A stretch of DNA of 64,000 nt from Candidatus Pelagibacter communis. GTDB lineage: Bacteria; Pseudomonadota; Alphaproteobacteria; Pelagibacterales; Pelagibacteraceae. Under the pieces are notes generated by a model, which made no database searches, was not told where the DNA came from, and saw only the letters and a list, made by a program, of their open reading frames with translations. Within the stretch, counting starts at the first letter, position 1; every line of letters begins with the position of its first letter. Below, piece by piece: positions 1 through 9,704 of this stretch. The stretch lies in the NCBI RefSeq assembly GCF_001179985.1, contig NZ_CVSI01000058.1:62001-126000 (forward strand), in the 5' to 3' direction. The position numbers were made by a program, and so were the translations under genes.

Positions 1-1052
1 TTGTAAAATTCTTAGATCCAAAAATATCAAAATATCTTACTGAGTCAAAAGATGCTATTAGTTTCTATTACACAGTCCAGGAAAAAAGAACAGGAATTAA
101 AATTTCATTCGCAATAATCTATATGATCGTTGTTACATTGCTGTTATTTTTATCAATTTCTATAGCAATACGTTTCTCATCAAGATTTTTTGTATCTATT
201 AATAATCTTATTTCAGCATCAAATAATATTGGTAATGGTAATTTAAATTCGAAAGTTCCTGAGATTAAAACTGATAAAGAATTAGAAAAGTTAAATAAAA
301 ACTTTAATTTAATGATTGATAGACTAAAAACTCAGCAAAATAAATTATTGGCTAATGAAAGACATGATGCATGGGAAAATGTAGCAAGAAAAATTGCACA
401 TGAAATAAAGAATCCCTTAACACCAATTCAATTAATAATAGATAGTTTAAAGAACAAATATACAGATCTATTAGATGAAAATAACAAAATATCTTTTAAT
501 GAAAAAGTTAAGACCATTAATAAACAAGTAAAATTGATTGAGAAATTAGTAAATGAATTTTCAGATTTTGCAAGAATGCCTAAACCAATTTTTAAAAAAA
601 TTAATTTAAAAAAAATTGTTAATGATTGCTTGAAACTTATGAAAGTAAATGATGATACTATTATAATAGACTTTAAATGTGATGATGGTATTTTTATCAA
701 TGCAGATAGCGAGCAAATCAGTCGAGTTTTTATTAATTTAATTAAGAATTCTATAGAAAGTTTGAATGAAAAATATCAAAATAACAATGAATTTATTAAA
801 AAAATCATTATAGAAATTTATCAAATTAATGATTATATAGAAATTCTAATTATTGATAATGGTACTGGTTTTAATACTACAAATTTATCTGAAATATCTA
901 AACCATATTTTACCACAAAAAAAAATGGTAGTGGTTTAGGCTTATCAATAGTAGGAAAAATAATAAATGATCATAATGGTACTATTGAATTTTTAAATTA
1001 TAAACAGGGTGCAAAAATTAAAATAACTTTTCCAAAAATAAATGTCAGCTGA
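1..1052 (+). CDS. ntrY: NtrY-type sensor histidine kinase, 3' part
   Basis: Membrane sensor kinase paired with NtrX (nitrogen or redox-related two-component system of alphaproteobacteria). The reading frame is open from base 3, before the first ATG at 123, so the gene starts left of the window. Visible in order: a transmembrane helix (roughly bases 105-180), a HAMP-like linker, the phospho-acceptor H-box (AHEIKNPLTP, His codon at 399), the N-box (INLIKNSIES), and G-boxes (DNGTG, GSGLGLSIV). The usual N-terminal membrane part and any PAS domain would lie outside the window. The stop overlaps the ntrX start by 11 bases, so the pair is co-translated. Family assignment is firm; the input signal is unknown. 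Confidence 0.93.
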   Translation, partial: VKFLDPKISKYLTESKDAISFYYTVQEKRTGIKISFAIIYMIVVTLLLFLSISIAIRFSSRFFVSINNLISASNNIGNGNLNSKVPEIKTDKELEKLNKNFNLMIDRLKTQQNKLLANERHDAWENVARKIAHEIKNPLTPIQLIIDSLKNKYTDLLDENNKISFNEKVKTINKQVKLIEKLVNEFSDFARMPKPIFKKINLKKIVNDCLKLMKVNDDTIIIDFKCDDGIFINADSEQISRVFINLIKNSIESLNEKYQNNNEFIKKIIIEIYQINDYIEILIIDNGTGFNTTNLSEISKPYFTTKKNGSGLGLSIVGKIINDHNGTIEFLNYKQGAKIKITFPKINVS

Positions 1053-2394
1053 AATATTAATTATTGATGACAATCCTGATATTAGAAATATTATTAGAGA
1101 TTTAATAAGTGAGACTGGTTATAAAACTAGAGTTGCAGCAAATTACAATCAAGCCCTTAAAGAAATTGATAAAAAATTACCAGATGTCGCTATAATTGAT
1201 GTAAAATTAGATAAAGGTGATAATGATGGTATTGAACTCCTTTCACATATTAAAAAAAAAAATAAAGATATTCCTGTAATAATAATTTCGGGTCATGCAA
1301 ATATTGAAATGGCTATTAAATCTTTAAAAAACGGTGCATTCGAATTCATAGAGAAACCATTTGATCAAGATAGGCTTATGAACTTTGTGAACAGAGCGGT
1401 CGAAAACTTTAACTTAAAAAATCAAAATAAAGAGCTTGAAACTAAGTTGTTTCACTCATTCGAATTAATCGGAAATAGTTCAAATATTCTAAAAATAAAA
1501 GAACAAATTGAAAAGTTATCAAACTCTGACAGCAGAGTCTTTATTTTGGGACCAACCGGATCTGGAAAAGAATTAGTAGCAAGAAAAATTCACAAATTAT
1601 CTAAGAGAAACAAATTTCCTTTTGTTATTTTAAATGGAGCGTTACTTGATGCAAAAAAATACGAATCTGAATTATTTGGTGAAGAAAAAAATAATGGATC
1701 AATTTCTTATGGTGCACTAGAAAAAGCAACGGGAGGAACATTATTAATAGATGAAATTTCTCAAATACCTCTAGAAACTCAGTCGAAAATTCTTAGAGTT
1801 TTGACAGATCAAAAATTTAAAAGGATCAATGGTAATCATGATGTGAAAGTTGATGTCCGAATAATTTGCACGTCAAGTAAAAATATTGTTAATGAAATAA
1901 AATTTGGAAATTTTCACGAGGATTTATTTTATAGACTCAATGTATTTCAAATAATAATTGAGCCTTTAACTAAAAGAGTGGAGGATATTCCATTATTGGT
2001 AGATTACTTTTCAAATAAAATATCTAATTCTTATAACTTAAAAAAATTAAATATTAGAGGAGACAATTCATATCTTATTAATCATACTTGGCCCGGGAAT
2101 GTTAGAGAATTAAGAAATCTAATTGAGCGAGTTGCTATTTTGGCAAACAACAATAATGACAAAATATCTGCAATTATAAAAGAATCTATCAAACAAGAAG
2201 AAAACGAGGTTTATAGTGAAAGTAACTTTTCTGTACCACTTAAAGAAGCAAGGGAAAATTTTGAAAAAGATTATCTAACCACTCAACTTAAAAAATTTGG
2301 AGGCAACGTCTCAAAAACGGCTAAATTTGTAGGGATGGAACGATCTGCATTACATAGAAAGTTAAAAGATCTTGGTGTGAAGGATTTGAATTAA
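1042..2394 (+). CDS. ntrX: NtrX-type response regulator
   Basis: Partner of NtrY. 450 residues: receiver domain (acidic pair D9-D10, probable phospho-acceptor D53 in IIDVKL, K105), AAA+ ATPase domain with Walker A GPTGSGKE near 170-177 and Walker B GGTLLIDE near 231-238, and a Fis-type helix-turn-helix at the C terminus (about 415-447). The stretch where sigma54 activators carry the GAFTGA loop reads EEKNNGSISYGALEKA, so the sigma54-contacting motif is absent. This fits NtrX proteins that act without sigma54. It overlaps ntrY by 11 bases and trkA by one base (TAATG). Confidence 0.95.
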   Translation: MSAEILIIDDNPDIRNIIRDLISETGYKTRVAANYNQALKEIDKKLPDVAIIDVKLDKGDNDGIELLSHIKKKNKDIPVIIISGHANIEMAIKSLKNGAFEFIEKPFDQDRLMNFVNRAVENFNLKNQNKELETKLFHSFELIGNSSNILKIKEQIEKLSNSDSRVFILGPTGSGKELVARKIHKLSKRNKFPFVILNGALLDAKKYESELFGEEKNNGSISYGALEKATGGTLLIDEISQIPLETQSKILRVLTDQKFKRINGNHDVKVDVRIICTSSKNIVNEIKFGNFHEDLFYRLNVFQIIIEPLTKRVEDIPLLVDYFSNKISNSYNLKKLNIRGDNSYLINHTWPGNVRELRNLIERVAILANNNNDKISAIIKESIKQEENEVYSESNFSVPLKEARENFEKDYLTTQLKKFGGNVSKTAKFVGMERSALHRKLKDLGVKDLN

Positions 2395-3767
2395 TGAATA
2401 TTATTATTTGTGGTGCTGGTAGGGTTGGCTATACAATTGCCAAACTTCTCTCTGAGCAAGATCATTCTATAACTGTTATAGATCAGTCTAGTGAGGATAT
2501 TCAAAAAATAAATGAGGATTTAGATGTAAAATCAATAGTTGGGAAAGCTACCTTTCCAACTGTTCTTGAGAAGGCAAATGCTGAGGAAGCTGACATGATT
2601 ATAGCCGTTACAAGAAGCGATGAAATAAATATGCTGATTTGCCAGATTGCGTTTTCTGTATTTAAAATTTCAAAAAAGATTGCAAGAATTAGATCTCAAG
2701 AATATCTAGATACAAAATTTTCTAAAGTCTATAGCATAGAAAATCTACCAATCGATGTAATAATATCACCCGAAGTTGAGATTGCTAAATCTATTCAAAG
2801 AAAATTAGAAGCCCCAGGGGCACTTGACAATGTCCCTTTTGCAGATAATAAAATAAGATTATTAGAAATAGATGTTGATGATAATTGCCCCCTAGTAGAC
2901 ATCAAACTAGAGGATATAACTAAAAAATTTTCAAAACTTGAAGCTAATATTCTGGGTGTAATTAGGAACGAAAAATTTATATTTCTAAAAAAAAAAGATG
3001 TTATGAAAAAGCAAGATAAGGCGTATGTAATAATTAATTCTTCTCAAATGCAATTAACTTTGGATGCCTTTGGTCATAATGAAAAAATATCAAACAAGTT
3101 TCTTATTATCGGAGGAGGAAATATTGGTTTTAATTTAGCAAAAAATTTAGAAAATTCTATGGATGCTGCAAGAATAAAAATAGTAGAAAAAAATAAAGAA
3201 AGAGCCGAACTTATAGCTAACAACCTTAACAATTCATTAGTAATCAATGGAAATGGTTTAGATGAAGATGTTTTAAAAGAAGCAAATATAGAAGATGCAG
3301 AGACTGTTTTGGCATTAACTAATGACGATGAAGATAATTTAATGGTTAGTGTTCTTGTTGAAAAATTTTCAAAAGACAAAAGAACAATGGCGTTGATTAA
3401 CAAACCAAATTATTCACTTTTACAAAATTCTCTAAAAATAGATGATTTAATTGATCCTAGGATGAATACGGTCTCTAGTATTTTAAAACATGTTCATAAA
3501 GGGACAATTGAAACCGCATATACAATTTTAAATGGTGAATTTGAAGTAATAGAGGCAGAAATAATTGATTCTTCAGAATTGATAAATAAGGAGTTAAAAA
3601 ACTCAAATCTACCAGATGATATTAGAATAGGAGCCATTTTAAGAAAAGATGATGTTATAATCCCAACATCAAAATTTATTTTTGAAAAAAAAGATATAGT
3701 GGTTTTTTTGGCTAAGCGAGATCAACTTTCTTTAGTAGAAAGACTTTTTCAAATAAGTTCAATATAA
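2394..3767 (+). CDS. trkA: Trk potassium uptake regulatory subunit TrkA
   Basis: Cytoplasmic nucleotide-binding gating ring of the Trk K+ uptake system. 457 residues with two RCK units. The first Rossmann motif is IICGAGRVGYTIA at the N terminus and the second is LIIGGGNIGFNLAKN near residue 236, each followed by an RCK_C region. Length is as usual for the family. The start codon overlaps the ntrX stop and the next gene, trkH, begins on the base after the trkA stop, so the channel pore and its regulator are probably translated together. Having trkA directly after ntrYX is a common alphaproteobacterial order. Confidence 0.96.
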   Translation: MNIIICGAGRVGYTIAKLLSEQDHSITVIDQSSEDIQKINEDLDVKSIVGKATFPTVLEKANAEEADMIIAVTRSDEINMLICQIAFSVFKISKKIARIRSQEYLDTKFSKVYSIENLPIDVIISPEVEIAKSIQRKLEAPGALDNVPFADNKIRLLEIDVDDNCPLVDIKLEDITKKFSKLEANILGVIRNEKFIFLKKKDVMKKQDKAYVIINSSQMQLTLDAFGHNEKISNKFLIIGGGNIGFNLAKNLENSMDAARIKIVEKNKERAELIANNLNNSLVINGNGLDEDVLKEANIEDAETVLALTNDDEDNLMVSVLVEKFSKDKRTMALINKPNYSLLQNSLKIDDLIDPRMNTVSSILKHVHKGTIETAYTILNGEFEVIEAEIIDSSELINKELKNSNLPDDIRIGAILRKDDVIIPTSKFIFEKKDIVVFLAKRDQLSLVERLFQISSI

Positions 3768-5171
3768 ATGATTAATTTTACTCATTTATACTTAGGTATA
3801 TTTTCCTTATTTATTTCTGCATTATCTTTTTTGAATATTTTGTATTGTTATTATTTTAAATTATATCTTAATATTAATAATTTTATTTTTATCTTTATAG
3901 TTTCACTATTGTTAGGATCAGTTATTTTTTTTAATAAAAAAAATATAAAAAAAATATCAATTTATCAAAAAATATTAACAGTTGTATTGGGTTATGTAGC
4001 AATACCTATATTACTCTCAATACCGTATTATCTCATTATTAATAAAATTAGTTATATAGACTCGTACTTTGAAGCCATATCTGGTTTTACATCAACAGGA
4101 TTTACAATATTTAATAATCTTAAGCACTTAGATGAAAGCTTATTATTATGGCGATCATCTACACAATGGTTAGGAGGTTTATATTTTTTGATATCTATTA
4201 TACTTTTAATAGACATTTTTGATAAAAACTTAAAAAAATCTTTGACTAATTTTATAAACTTTAATTCCAATGAAACTATTAAACAATGTTTTAAAATTAG
4301 TATTGTTTATATGATATTAACAATTACAATTTTTGCAGTTTTATACTTATCTGATTTAAGAGCTTTTAATTCATTTAATTTGTCATTAACTCTAATTTCT
4401 TCTGGAGGATTTTTACCTGTAAACAATTTAGATACAATTATCAATACTAAATTTAAGGAAATTGTATTATCTGCAATGATGTTACTATCTTTTTTTAGTC
4501 TTTTTTTTACATATAATTTAGTTTTTTTTCATAAAAGAAATATCAATTTTTTTTCAGAAGATTTATATTTAGGTTTTTATTTAATTTTTTTGGTAAGTTT
4601 TTTTTTCCTTTTTTTAAATATTGATGATAATTTCTCATCACTTTTACTTGCTATCTGTAGCTCTATTTCAAACATTGGTTTTTCCCTTAATGTTCCTAAA
4701 GATTTGTCTTTTATTTTTTTAATCCTAATTATTATAGGGGGTTCTTTCTTTTCAACAAGCTCAGGTATAAGATTTTTTAAATTACTTTTATTATTTAAAT
4801 TTTCAATTAATGAATTAGTTTCACATTCAAAACCAAAAAGTTTATTTACGAATAAGTTATCTTTTTTTAATTTAAGTTTTTCTAATGAAGATTTTTATAA
4901 ATATTTTGTATCCGTCATAATTTTTATTTTATCGTTATCAATCTTATCGTTAATGTTAACTATTTCTGGTATAAATAGCGAAGATGCTTTTAGACTATCA
5001 ATATTAACATTAATGAATACAGTTAACTCATTTACTTCAGGTATTAATAATTTTACTTTTTACGATTTATCATTATTTTCAAAACTATCATTAATGTTTT
5101 TTATGATAATCGGTAGAGTTGAACTAATTTCTATATTAATAATTTGTAAAAAGTTCTTTTTTAAAACTTAA
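3768..5171 (+). CDS. trkH: Trk potassium transporter membrane subunit TrkH
   Basis: Pore-forming subunit of the Trk K+ transporter, acting with TrkA. 467 residues, almost entirely hydrophobic with many predicted membrane helices. P-loop-like segments include SGFTSTGFT (about residues 104-112) and SSGGFLP, and the C-terminal GRVELISILI resembles the GR-E motif that ends TrkH proteins. It starts with no gap after trkA. Base composition is even more T-rich than the neighbours, as expected for a membrane protein in an A+T-rich genome. Confidence 0.93.
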   Translation: MINFTHLYLGIFSLFISALSFLNILYCYYFKLYLNINNFIFIFIVSLLLGSVIFFNKKNIKKISIYQKILTVVLGYVAIPILLSIPYYLIINKISYIDSYFEAISGFTSTGFTIFNNLKHLDESLLLWRSSTQWLGGLYFLISIILLIDIFDKNLKKSLTNFINFNSNETIKQCFKISIVYMILTITIFAVLYLSDLRAFNSFNLSLTLISSGGFLPVNNLDTIINTKFKEIVLSAMMLLSFFSLFFTYNLVFFHKRNINFFSEDLYLGFYLIFLVSFFFLFLNIDDNFSSLLLAICSSISNIGFSLNVPKDLSFIFLILIIIGGSFFSTSSGIRFFKLLLLFKFSINELVSHSKPKSLFTNKLSFFNLSFSNEDFYKYFVSVIIFILSLSILSLMLTISGINSEDAFRLSILTLMNTVNSFTSGINNFTFYDLSLFSKLSLMFFMIIGRVELISILIICKKFFFKT

Positions 5172-5198
5172 TTAAGTATTATAAATGCCTTGTGAATT

Positions 5199-5275
5199 GC
5201 GCCCTTAGCTCAGCTGGATAGAGCAACGGTTTTCTAAACCGTGGGTCGGAGGTTCGAATCCTTCAGGGCGCGCCA
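5199..5275 (+). tRNA. tRNA-Arg (anticodon TCT)
   Basis: Complete cloverleaf of 77 bases with encoded CCA. Acceptor GCGCCCT pairs with AGGGCGC, the anticodon stem is ACGGT/ACCGT with loop TTTCTAA, and the T-arm is GGAGGTTCGAATCCTTC. TCT reads AGA, the favoured Arg codon in this A-rich region. It lies 27 bases after trkH. Confidence 0.97.
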
Positions 5276-5327
5276 ATTTCTACTCTAGGTTGTTTTGACT
5301 AATTTTTGATTAATAATTAGTGACATT

Positions 5328-5427
5328 TTGATCATGAAAGTTATTTGATTTACGTTGATCAAGTTTTATTTAAATGATTAACTTAGTTAATTCAAAAATT
5401 TATTTTGAATTATTTGTTAACAAATAA
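5328..5427 (+). promoter_or_regulatory. Palindrome-rich leader of aapJ
   Basis: The 172-base gap before aapJ holds several exact symmetries. TTGATCA occurs twice (5328-5334 and 5355-5361). ATTAACT and AGTTAAT flank one base (5377-5391). TTCAAAA/TTTTGAA forms a small hairpin (5391-5397 with 5403-5409). TTATTTGTTAACAAATAA (5410-5427) is an 18-base perfect palindrome ending 20 bases before the start codon. A possible promoter is TTGATT (5345-5350) with TATTTA (5367-5372), 16 bases apart, which would place the later palindromes in the 5' leader. A 17-codon open frame (5374-5427) also overlaps them. Which elements work as operators, RNA hairpins or nothing is not known. Confidence 0.5.
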
Positions 5428-5447
5428 AACAACATAAGAGGAAATAT

Positions 5448-6485
5448 ATGTTTAAACACTTAAAACAACTGACTTCTTTAGTGGCAATGATCGCTGTTGT
5501 ATTTGCATTTACAACAGAGGCAATGGCTAAAAAGTCAAAAACTCTAAAAAACACTCAAAAAAAGGGTTTTGTTAGATGTGGTGTTTCACAAGGTCTACCA
5601 GGATTTTCAAATGCTGATGCATCTGGAAATTGGACTGGTATAGATGTTGATGTTTGCAGAGCTGTTGCTGCTGCAGTTCTTGGTGATGCGAATAAAGTAA
5701 AATTCACTCCACTAAGTGCTAAAGAGAGATTTACAGCTTTAACATCAGGTGAAATTGATATTTTATCAAGAAACACTACTTGGACACTATCTAGAGATGC
5801 TGACATCGGACTTACATTCGTAGGAGTAAACTTCTATGATGGTCAAGGTTTCATGGTCAGAAAAAGCTCCGGAATAACTTCAACAAGCCAATTTAAAGAT
5901 GGTATTTCAGCTTGTACAAACATTGGTACAACAACTGAGCTTAATATGAGAGATTTCTTTAATTCAAAAGGAATTAAATATGAGCCAGTAGCTTTTGAAA
6001 AGGCTGACGAAGTTGTTGCTGCATATGATGCTGGAAGATGTGATACTTACACAACTGACAAATCAGGATTAGCAGCTCAAAGAACTAAAATGAAAAACCC
6101 AGATGAGCACATTGTATTACCAGAAACTATTTCTAAAGAGCCTTTAGGACCAGTTGTAAGACAAGGCGATGCTGTTTGGGAAGACATTGTAAGATGGTCT
6201 TTGAATACTATGATCGAAGCTGAGGAGTATGGAATTACTTCTGCAAACGCTGACTCTATGAAAACTTCAGATAACCCAGCAATCAAAAGATTAGTTGGAG
6301 CTGAAGGTGAAATGGGTGCAGCATTCGGTTTAGATAACGAGTGGAACCTAAGAATTATCAAGCAAGTTGGTAACTACGGTGAAAGTTATAAAAGAAATAT
6401 AGCTGACACAGGTATTTTACCAGACAGAGGTCCAAATCAACTTTGGACAAAAGGCGGAATTTTATACGTTCCACCAGCAAGATAA
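5448..6485 (+). CDS. aapJ: General L-amino-acid ABC transporter, periplasmic binding protein
   Basis: Periplasmic solute-binding protein (AapJ, also called YhdW or BztA) that delivers many amino acids to the AapQMP complex. 345 residues: cleavable signal peptide ending near AMA-KK at residue 28, then a type-3 binding-protein fold with CGVSQGLPGFSNADASG and the family-typical DVDVCRAVAAAVLGD. It has a good ribosome-binding site (AGAGGA at 5437-5442). Codon use is more selective and richer in G+C than its neighbours, suggesting high expression, which matches the abundance of this protein in SAR11 proteomes (established knowledge). A strong terminator follows, separating it from the permease genes. 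Confidence 0.96.
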   Translation: MFKHLKQLTSLVAMIAVVFAFTTEAMAKKSKTLKNTQKKGFVRCGVSQGLPGFSNADASGNWTGIDVDVCRAVAAAVLGDANKVKFTPLSAKERFTALTSGEIDILSRNTTWTLSRDADIGLTFVGVNFYDGQGFMVRKSSGITSTSQFKDGISACTNIGTTTELNMRDFFNSKGIKYEPVAFEKADEVVAAYDAGRCDTYTTDKSGLAAQRTKMKNPDEHIVLPETISKEPLGPVVRQGDAVWEDIVRWSLNTMIEAEEYGITSANADSMKTSDNPAIKRLVGAEGEMGAAFGLDNEWNLRIIKQVGNYGESYKRNIADTGILPDRGPNQLWTKGGILYVPPAR

Positions 6486-6502
6486 TTTCTTTTAAAATCT
6501 TC

Positions 6503-6534
6503 AAAAAGGGCTAGATTTTTCTAGCCCTTTTTTT
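6503..6534 (+). terminator. Intrinsic terminator after aapJ
   Basis: AAAAAGGGCTAG pairs with CTAGCCCTTTTT around a six-base loop (ATTTTT) and runs into a T-tract. This is one of only two unmistakable rho-independent terminators in the window. It lies inside the aap cluster, so only read-through or a separate promoter would supply aapQMP. Confidence 0.93.
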
Positions 6535-6547
6535 ATATATAGAGTTA

Positions 6548-7699
6548 ATGAACAACAAAATTAAAAAACTCATACCACAAATCTTAACGATTCTTTTTGT
6601 AATCTTAATATTTGGTTTCTTTACCATTAATGCTCAAGTCAACATGGATAACAGGGGTATAGATTTTGGCTTTGGTTTTCTAAAACAAGAAGCATCGTTT
6701 GATATGCAATTCACATTGCTAGATTACGATGGTCAAGACTCTTATGCATGGGCTTATGTAGTAGCTTTATTAAACACACTTTTAGTATCTTTTTTAGGAA
6801 TAATATTTTGTACAATTTTAGGCGTTATAATTGGTGTTGCAAGGCTATCCCAAAATTTTCTTATTAGAAATTCTGCTGCTTGGTACGTAGAGTTTTTTAG
6901 AAACATACCATTATTATTACAAATATTCTTTTGGTATTATGCTGCTTTAAGAGCATTACCTTTACCAGAAACTGCAGAGCCATGGTTTGGTGTAACTTAT
7001 ATGACAATAAAAGGTTATTACATACCATCTATGATATGGGAAAATTTAAACGTATTTTTATCGTGTTTGATAGCTGCAATAGTTTCAATAATTTTTATAA
7101 GAATTTATGCAAGAAAACTTCAAGAAAGAGAAGGTAAACAACTACCTGTTTTCTATATTTCAATAGGATTATTGATTATTTTGCCTTTGCTATCATTTCT
7201 AATAGGAGGCGTTAAACTTGATTTTGAGTTACCTGTTTTAAAACAACTAGCTCAAACATCTTTTATATTTGAAGGTGGAATTGCATTACCACCTGAATTA
7301 ATTGCATTAGTAGTTGCCTTGTCTTTATATACATCAACATTTGTTGCTGAATGTGTAAGAGCAGGAATTCAAGGTATAAGTAAAGGACAAAAAGAGGCCG
7401 CTGCATCAGTAGGATTAAACCCAAATCAAATTTTAAAATTAGTAATCATGCCTCAAGCTTTAAGAATAATAATACCACCAACCACTAACCAATATTTAAA
7501 TTTAACAAAAAACTCATCCTTAGCAGCTGCTATTGCATATCCAGACTTAGTATTAGTTTTTGCAGGAACAGCATTAATGCAAACTGGAAAAGCTATAGAG
7601 ATTGTAGGAATTACGATGTTAACTTATCTAACAATAAGTTTGTCAATTGCTGCTTTGATGAACTGGTACAACAAAAGAATAGAGATTAAAGAAAAATAA
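6548..7699 (+). CDS. aapQ: General L-amino-acid ABC transporter permease AapQ
   Basis: Inner-membrane permease of the AapJQMP system (HAAT family). 383 residues with a hydrophobic N terminus, a HisM-type permease segment (VEFFRNIPLLLQIFFWYYA) and the coupling-helix signature EAAASVGLNPNQILKLVIMP. This reads as the EAA motif that contacts the ATPase. The start is the ATG 14 bases after the terminator. It is separated from aapM by one base, so the two permeases are coupled. In E. coli nomenclature this is YhdX. Confidence 0.94.
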   Translation: MNNKIKKLIPQILTILFVILIFGFFTINAQVNMDNRGIDFGFGFLKQEASFDMQFTLLDYDGQDSYAWAYVVALLNTLLVSFLGIIFCTILGVIIGVARLSQNFLIRNSAAWYVEFFRNIPLLLQIFFWYYAALRALPLPETAEPWFGVTYMTIKGYYIPSMIWENLNVFLSCLIAAIVSIIFIRIYARKLQEREGKQLPVFYISIGLLIILPLLSFLIGGVKLDFELPVLKQLAQTSFIFEGGIALPPELIALVVALSLYTSTFVAECVRAGIQGISKGQKEAAASVGLNPNQILKLVIMPQALRIIIPPTTNQYLNLTKNSSLAAAIAYPDLVLVFAGTALMQTGKAIEIVGITMLTYLTISLSIAALMNWYNKRIEIKEK

Positions 7700-7700
7700 A

Positions 7701-8969
7701 ATGAATATAAGTTTATCAAAAATTAAAACAAGCAACCCTATAATAAATATTTATATAGGCTCATTTTTACTTTCATTAGCTATATTTGATGTTTTTGTTT
7801 ATTCTTTTTTTAATTTAAATATCACTTCTTTTTTACCAGGAAATTTAAATTTATTTTTTCCATTAATTATTGGATTTATAGGTCTTTCATTTATAAGAAT
7901 GGAATATAGCGGTATTAAATTAGTAGATAACATTAATAAACATATTAACCCATCTAATTTTAATGCTTTACTAACATTATTAATCATTTTTACAGTCTTA
8001 AAAGCAATACCTCCTGCATTAAGTTGGATGGTTCTTGATGCAAATATTTCCGGTGATACGAAAGCAGCTTGCACTGGGACTGGTGCTTGTTGGACTTACA
8101 TTAAAGTATGGTTTAAAAGATTTATGTACGGAATGTATCCAAATGAGCTTCATTGGAGAATTAATTCAGCATTTATTTTAGTTATTGCTTTAGGCTTTGT
8201 TGGTTACTTTTTTAAAGAAAATTTAAAAAAATATTTAGCACTCTATTATGTCGTGATTTATCCAATAATCGCTTTTTTAATAATTTATTATTTAATTTCT
8301 GGTGGTTCTTTTGGTTTAGTTTGGGTCGAAACAGGTGCTTGGGGAGGACTATCGTTGACTTTCATTGTCTCATTTTTCTGTTTAATTTTCTGTTTTCCGC
8401 TGGGCATGATCCTTGCTTTAGGAAGAAGATCAAACTTACCAGCAGTTAAATATGTTTCTATTTGTTATATCGAATTTTGGAGAGGTGTCCCATTAATAAC
8501 AGTATTATTTATGTCTTCAGTTATGTTTCCTATGTTTTTACCTGAAGACTTTTTTATGGATAAACTTGTTAGAGTAATTATTGCAATTACTTTATTTGAA
8601 GCGGCTTATTGTGCGGAGGTTATAAGAGGAGGACTGCAAGCATTACCAAGAGGCCAATACGATGCAGCTAAATCATTAGGAATGGGTTATTGGAAAATGC
8701 ATATTTTTGTTATTCTTCCTCAGGCTTTAAAATTAGTGATACCAGGTATAGCAAATACATTTTTAGCTTTAGTTAAAGATACACCATTAATTTTTGTCGT
8801 TGGCTTAGCCGAAATTGCAGGAATGCTTGCTCTTGCAAAAACTAATCCTAAATGGCTTGGATTTGCAATGGAAGGCTATATTTTTGCAGCCATAATTTTT
8901 TGGATAATTTGCTATGCAATGAGTAAATATAGTTATAATCTCGAACAAAAATATAAAACTGAGAGATAA
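7701..8969 (+). CDS. aapM: General L-amino-acid ABC transporter permease AapM
   Basis: Second permease subunit (YhdY/BztC type), 422 residues. It has hydrophobic N-terminal helices, a soluble insert with a short Cys-containing stretch (AACTGTGACWTY), then the conserved permease block EFWRGVPLITVLFMSSVMF. The ATPase-contact motif is DAAKSLGMGYWKMHIFVILP. aapP starts on the base after its stop. Length and layout match the long AapM form, which carries extra helices compared with single-domain HisM-like permeases. Confidence 0.94.
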   Translation: MNISLSKIKTSNPIINIYIGSFLLSLAIFDVFVYSFFNLNITSFLPGNLNLFFPLIIGFIGLSFIRMEYSGIKLVDNINKHINPSNFNALLTLLIIFTVLKAIPPALSWMVLDANISGDTKAACTGTGACWTYIKVWFKRFMYGMYPNELHWRINSAFILVIALGFVGYFFKENLKKYLALYYVVIYPIIAFLIIYYLISGGSFGLVWVETGAWGGLSLTFIVSFFCLIFCFPLGMILALGRRSNLPAVKYVSICYIEFWRGVPLITVLFMSSVMFPMFLPEDFFMDKLVRVIIAITLFEAAYCAEVIRGGLQALPRGQYDAAKSLGMGYWKMHIFVILPQALKLVIPGIANTFLALVKDTPLIFVVGLAEIAGMLALAKTNPKWLGFAMEGYIFAAIIFWIICYAMSKYSYNLEQKYKTER

Positions 8970-9704
8970 ATGTCTGAACCAATAATTAAAATAAATGATG
9001 TAAATAAGTGGTTTGGTGATTTTCAAGTTTTAAAAAATATTAATTTAGACGTTAAACCAAAACAAAAAATTGTAGTGTGTGGTCCATCAGGATCAGGAAA
9101 ATCAACGTTAATAAGATGTATAAATAGACTTGAGGAACATCAAGAAGGTACAATAATTGTTGATGGTAATGAATTAAATGAAAATACAAAGAATATTGAG
9201 GAAATTAGAGCTGAGGTTGGAATGGTTTTTCAACAATTTAACTTATTTCCACATTTATCAATATTAGATAACTGCACATTAGCACCTATATGGGTAAAAA
9301 AAATGCCAAAAAAGAAGGCAGAAGAATTAGCTTTAAAACAATTAGAGCAAGTCCAGATAGCTGATCAAGCTTATAAATTTCCTGGTCAATTATCTGGTGG
9401 ACAACAACAAAGATCTGCTATTGCAAGAGCATTATGTATGGAGCCAAAAATAATGTTATTTGATGAACCGACATCTGCATTAGATCCAGAGATGATTAAA
9501 GAGGTTTTAGATGCAATGGTAAACCTTGCAAAAGGTGGAATGACAATGATTGTAGTAACACATGAAATGGGATTTGCTAAAGAGGTAGCAGATGAAGTAA
9601 TTTTTATGGATGAAGGTATGATTGTTGAAAAAAATACGACTAAAGAATTTTTTGCAAACCCAAAAAGTGATCGTACAAAGCTATTTTTAAGTCAAATTTT
9701 ATAA
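8970..9704 (+). CDS. aapP: General L-amino-acid ABC transporter ATPase AapP
   Basis: Cytoplasmic ATPase driving amino-acid import through AapQM. 244 residues with Walker [10 protein letters not shown] (about 38-46), Q-loop [10 protein letters not shown], signature [15 protein letters not shown], Walker [14 protein letters not shown] and switch His in VTHEMGFA. It is the last gene of the aap cluster. No clear terminator follows, and the next 149 bases lead into the regulator gene. Confidence 0.96.
   Translation: MSEPIIKINDVNKWFGDFQVLKNINLDVKPKQKIVVCGPSGSGKSTLIRCINRLEEHQEGTIIVDGNELNENTKNIEEIRAEVGMVFQQFNLFPHLSILDNCTLAPIWVKKMPKKKAEELALKQLEQVQIADQAYKFPGQLSGGQQQRSAIARALCMEPKIMLFDEPTSALDPEMIKEVLDAMVNLAKGGMTMIVVTHEMGFAKEVADEVIFMDEGMIVEKNTTKEFFANPKSDRTKLFLSQIL

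Noticed and set aside
3074-3403. 109-codon minus-strand open frame
   Set aside because: Antisense to trkA and made of Ser/Phe/Leu-rich sequence typical of reading the complement of Lys/Glu-rich codons.
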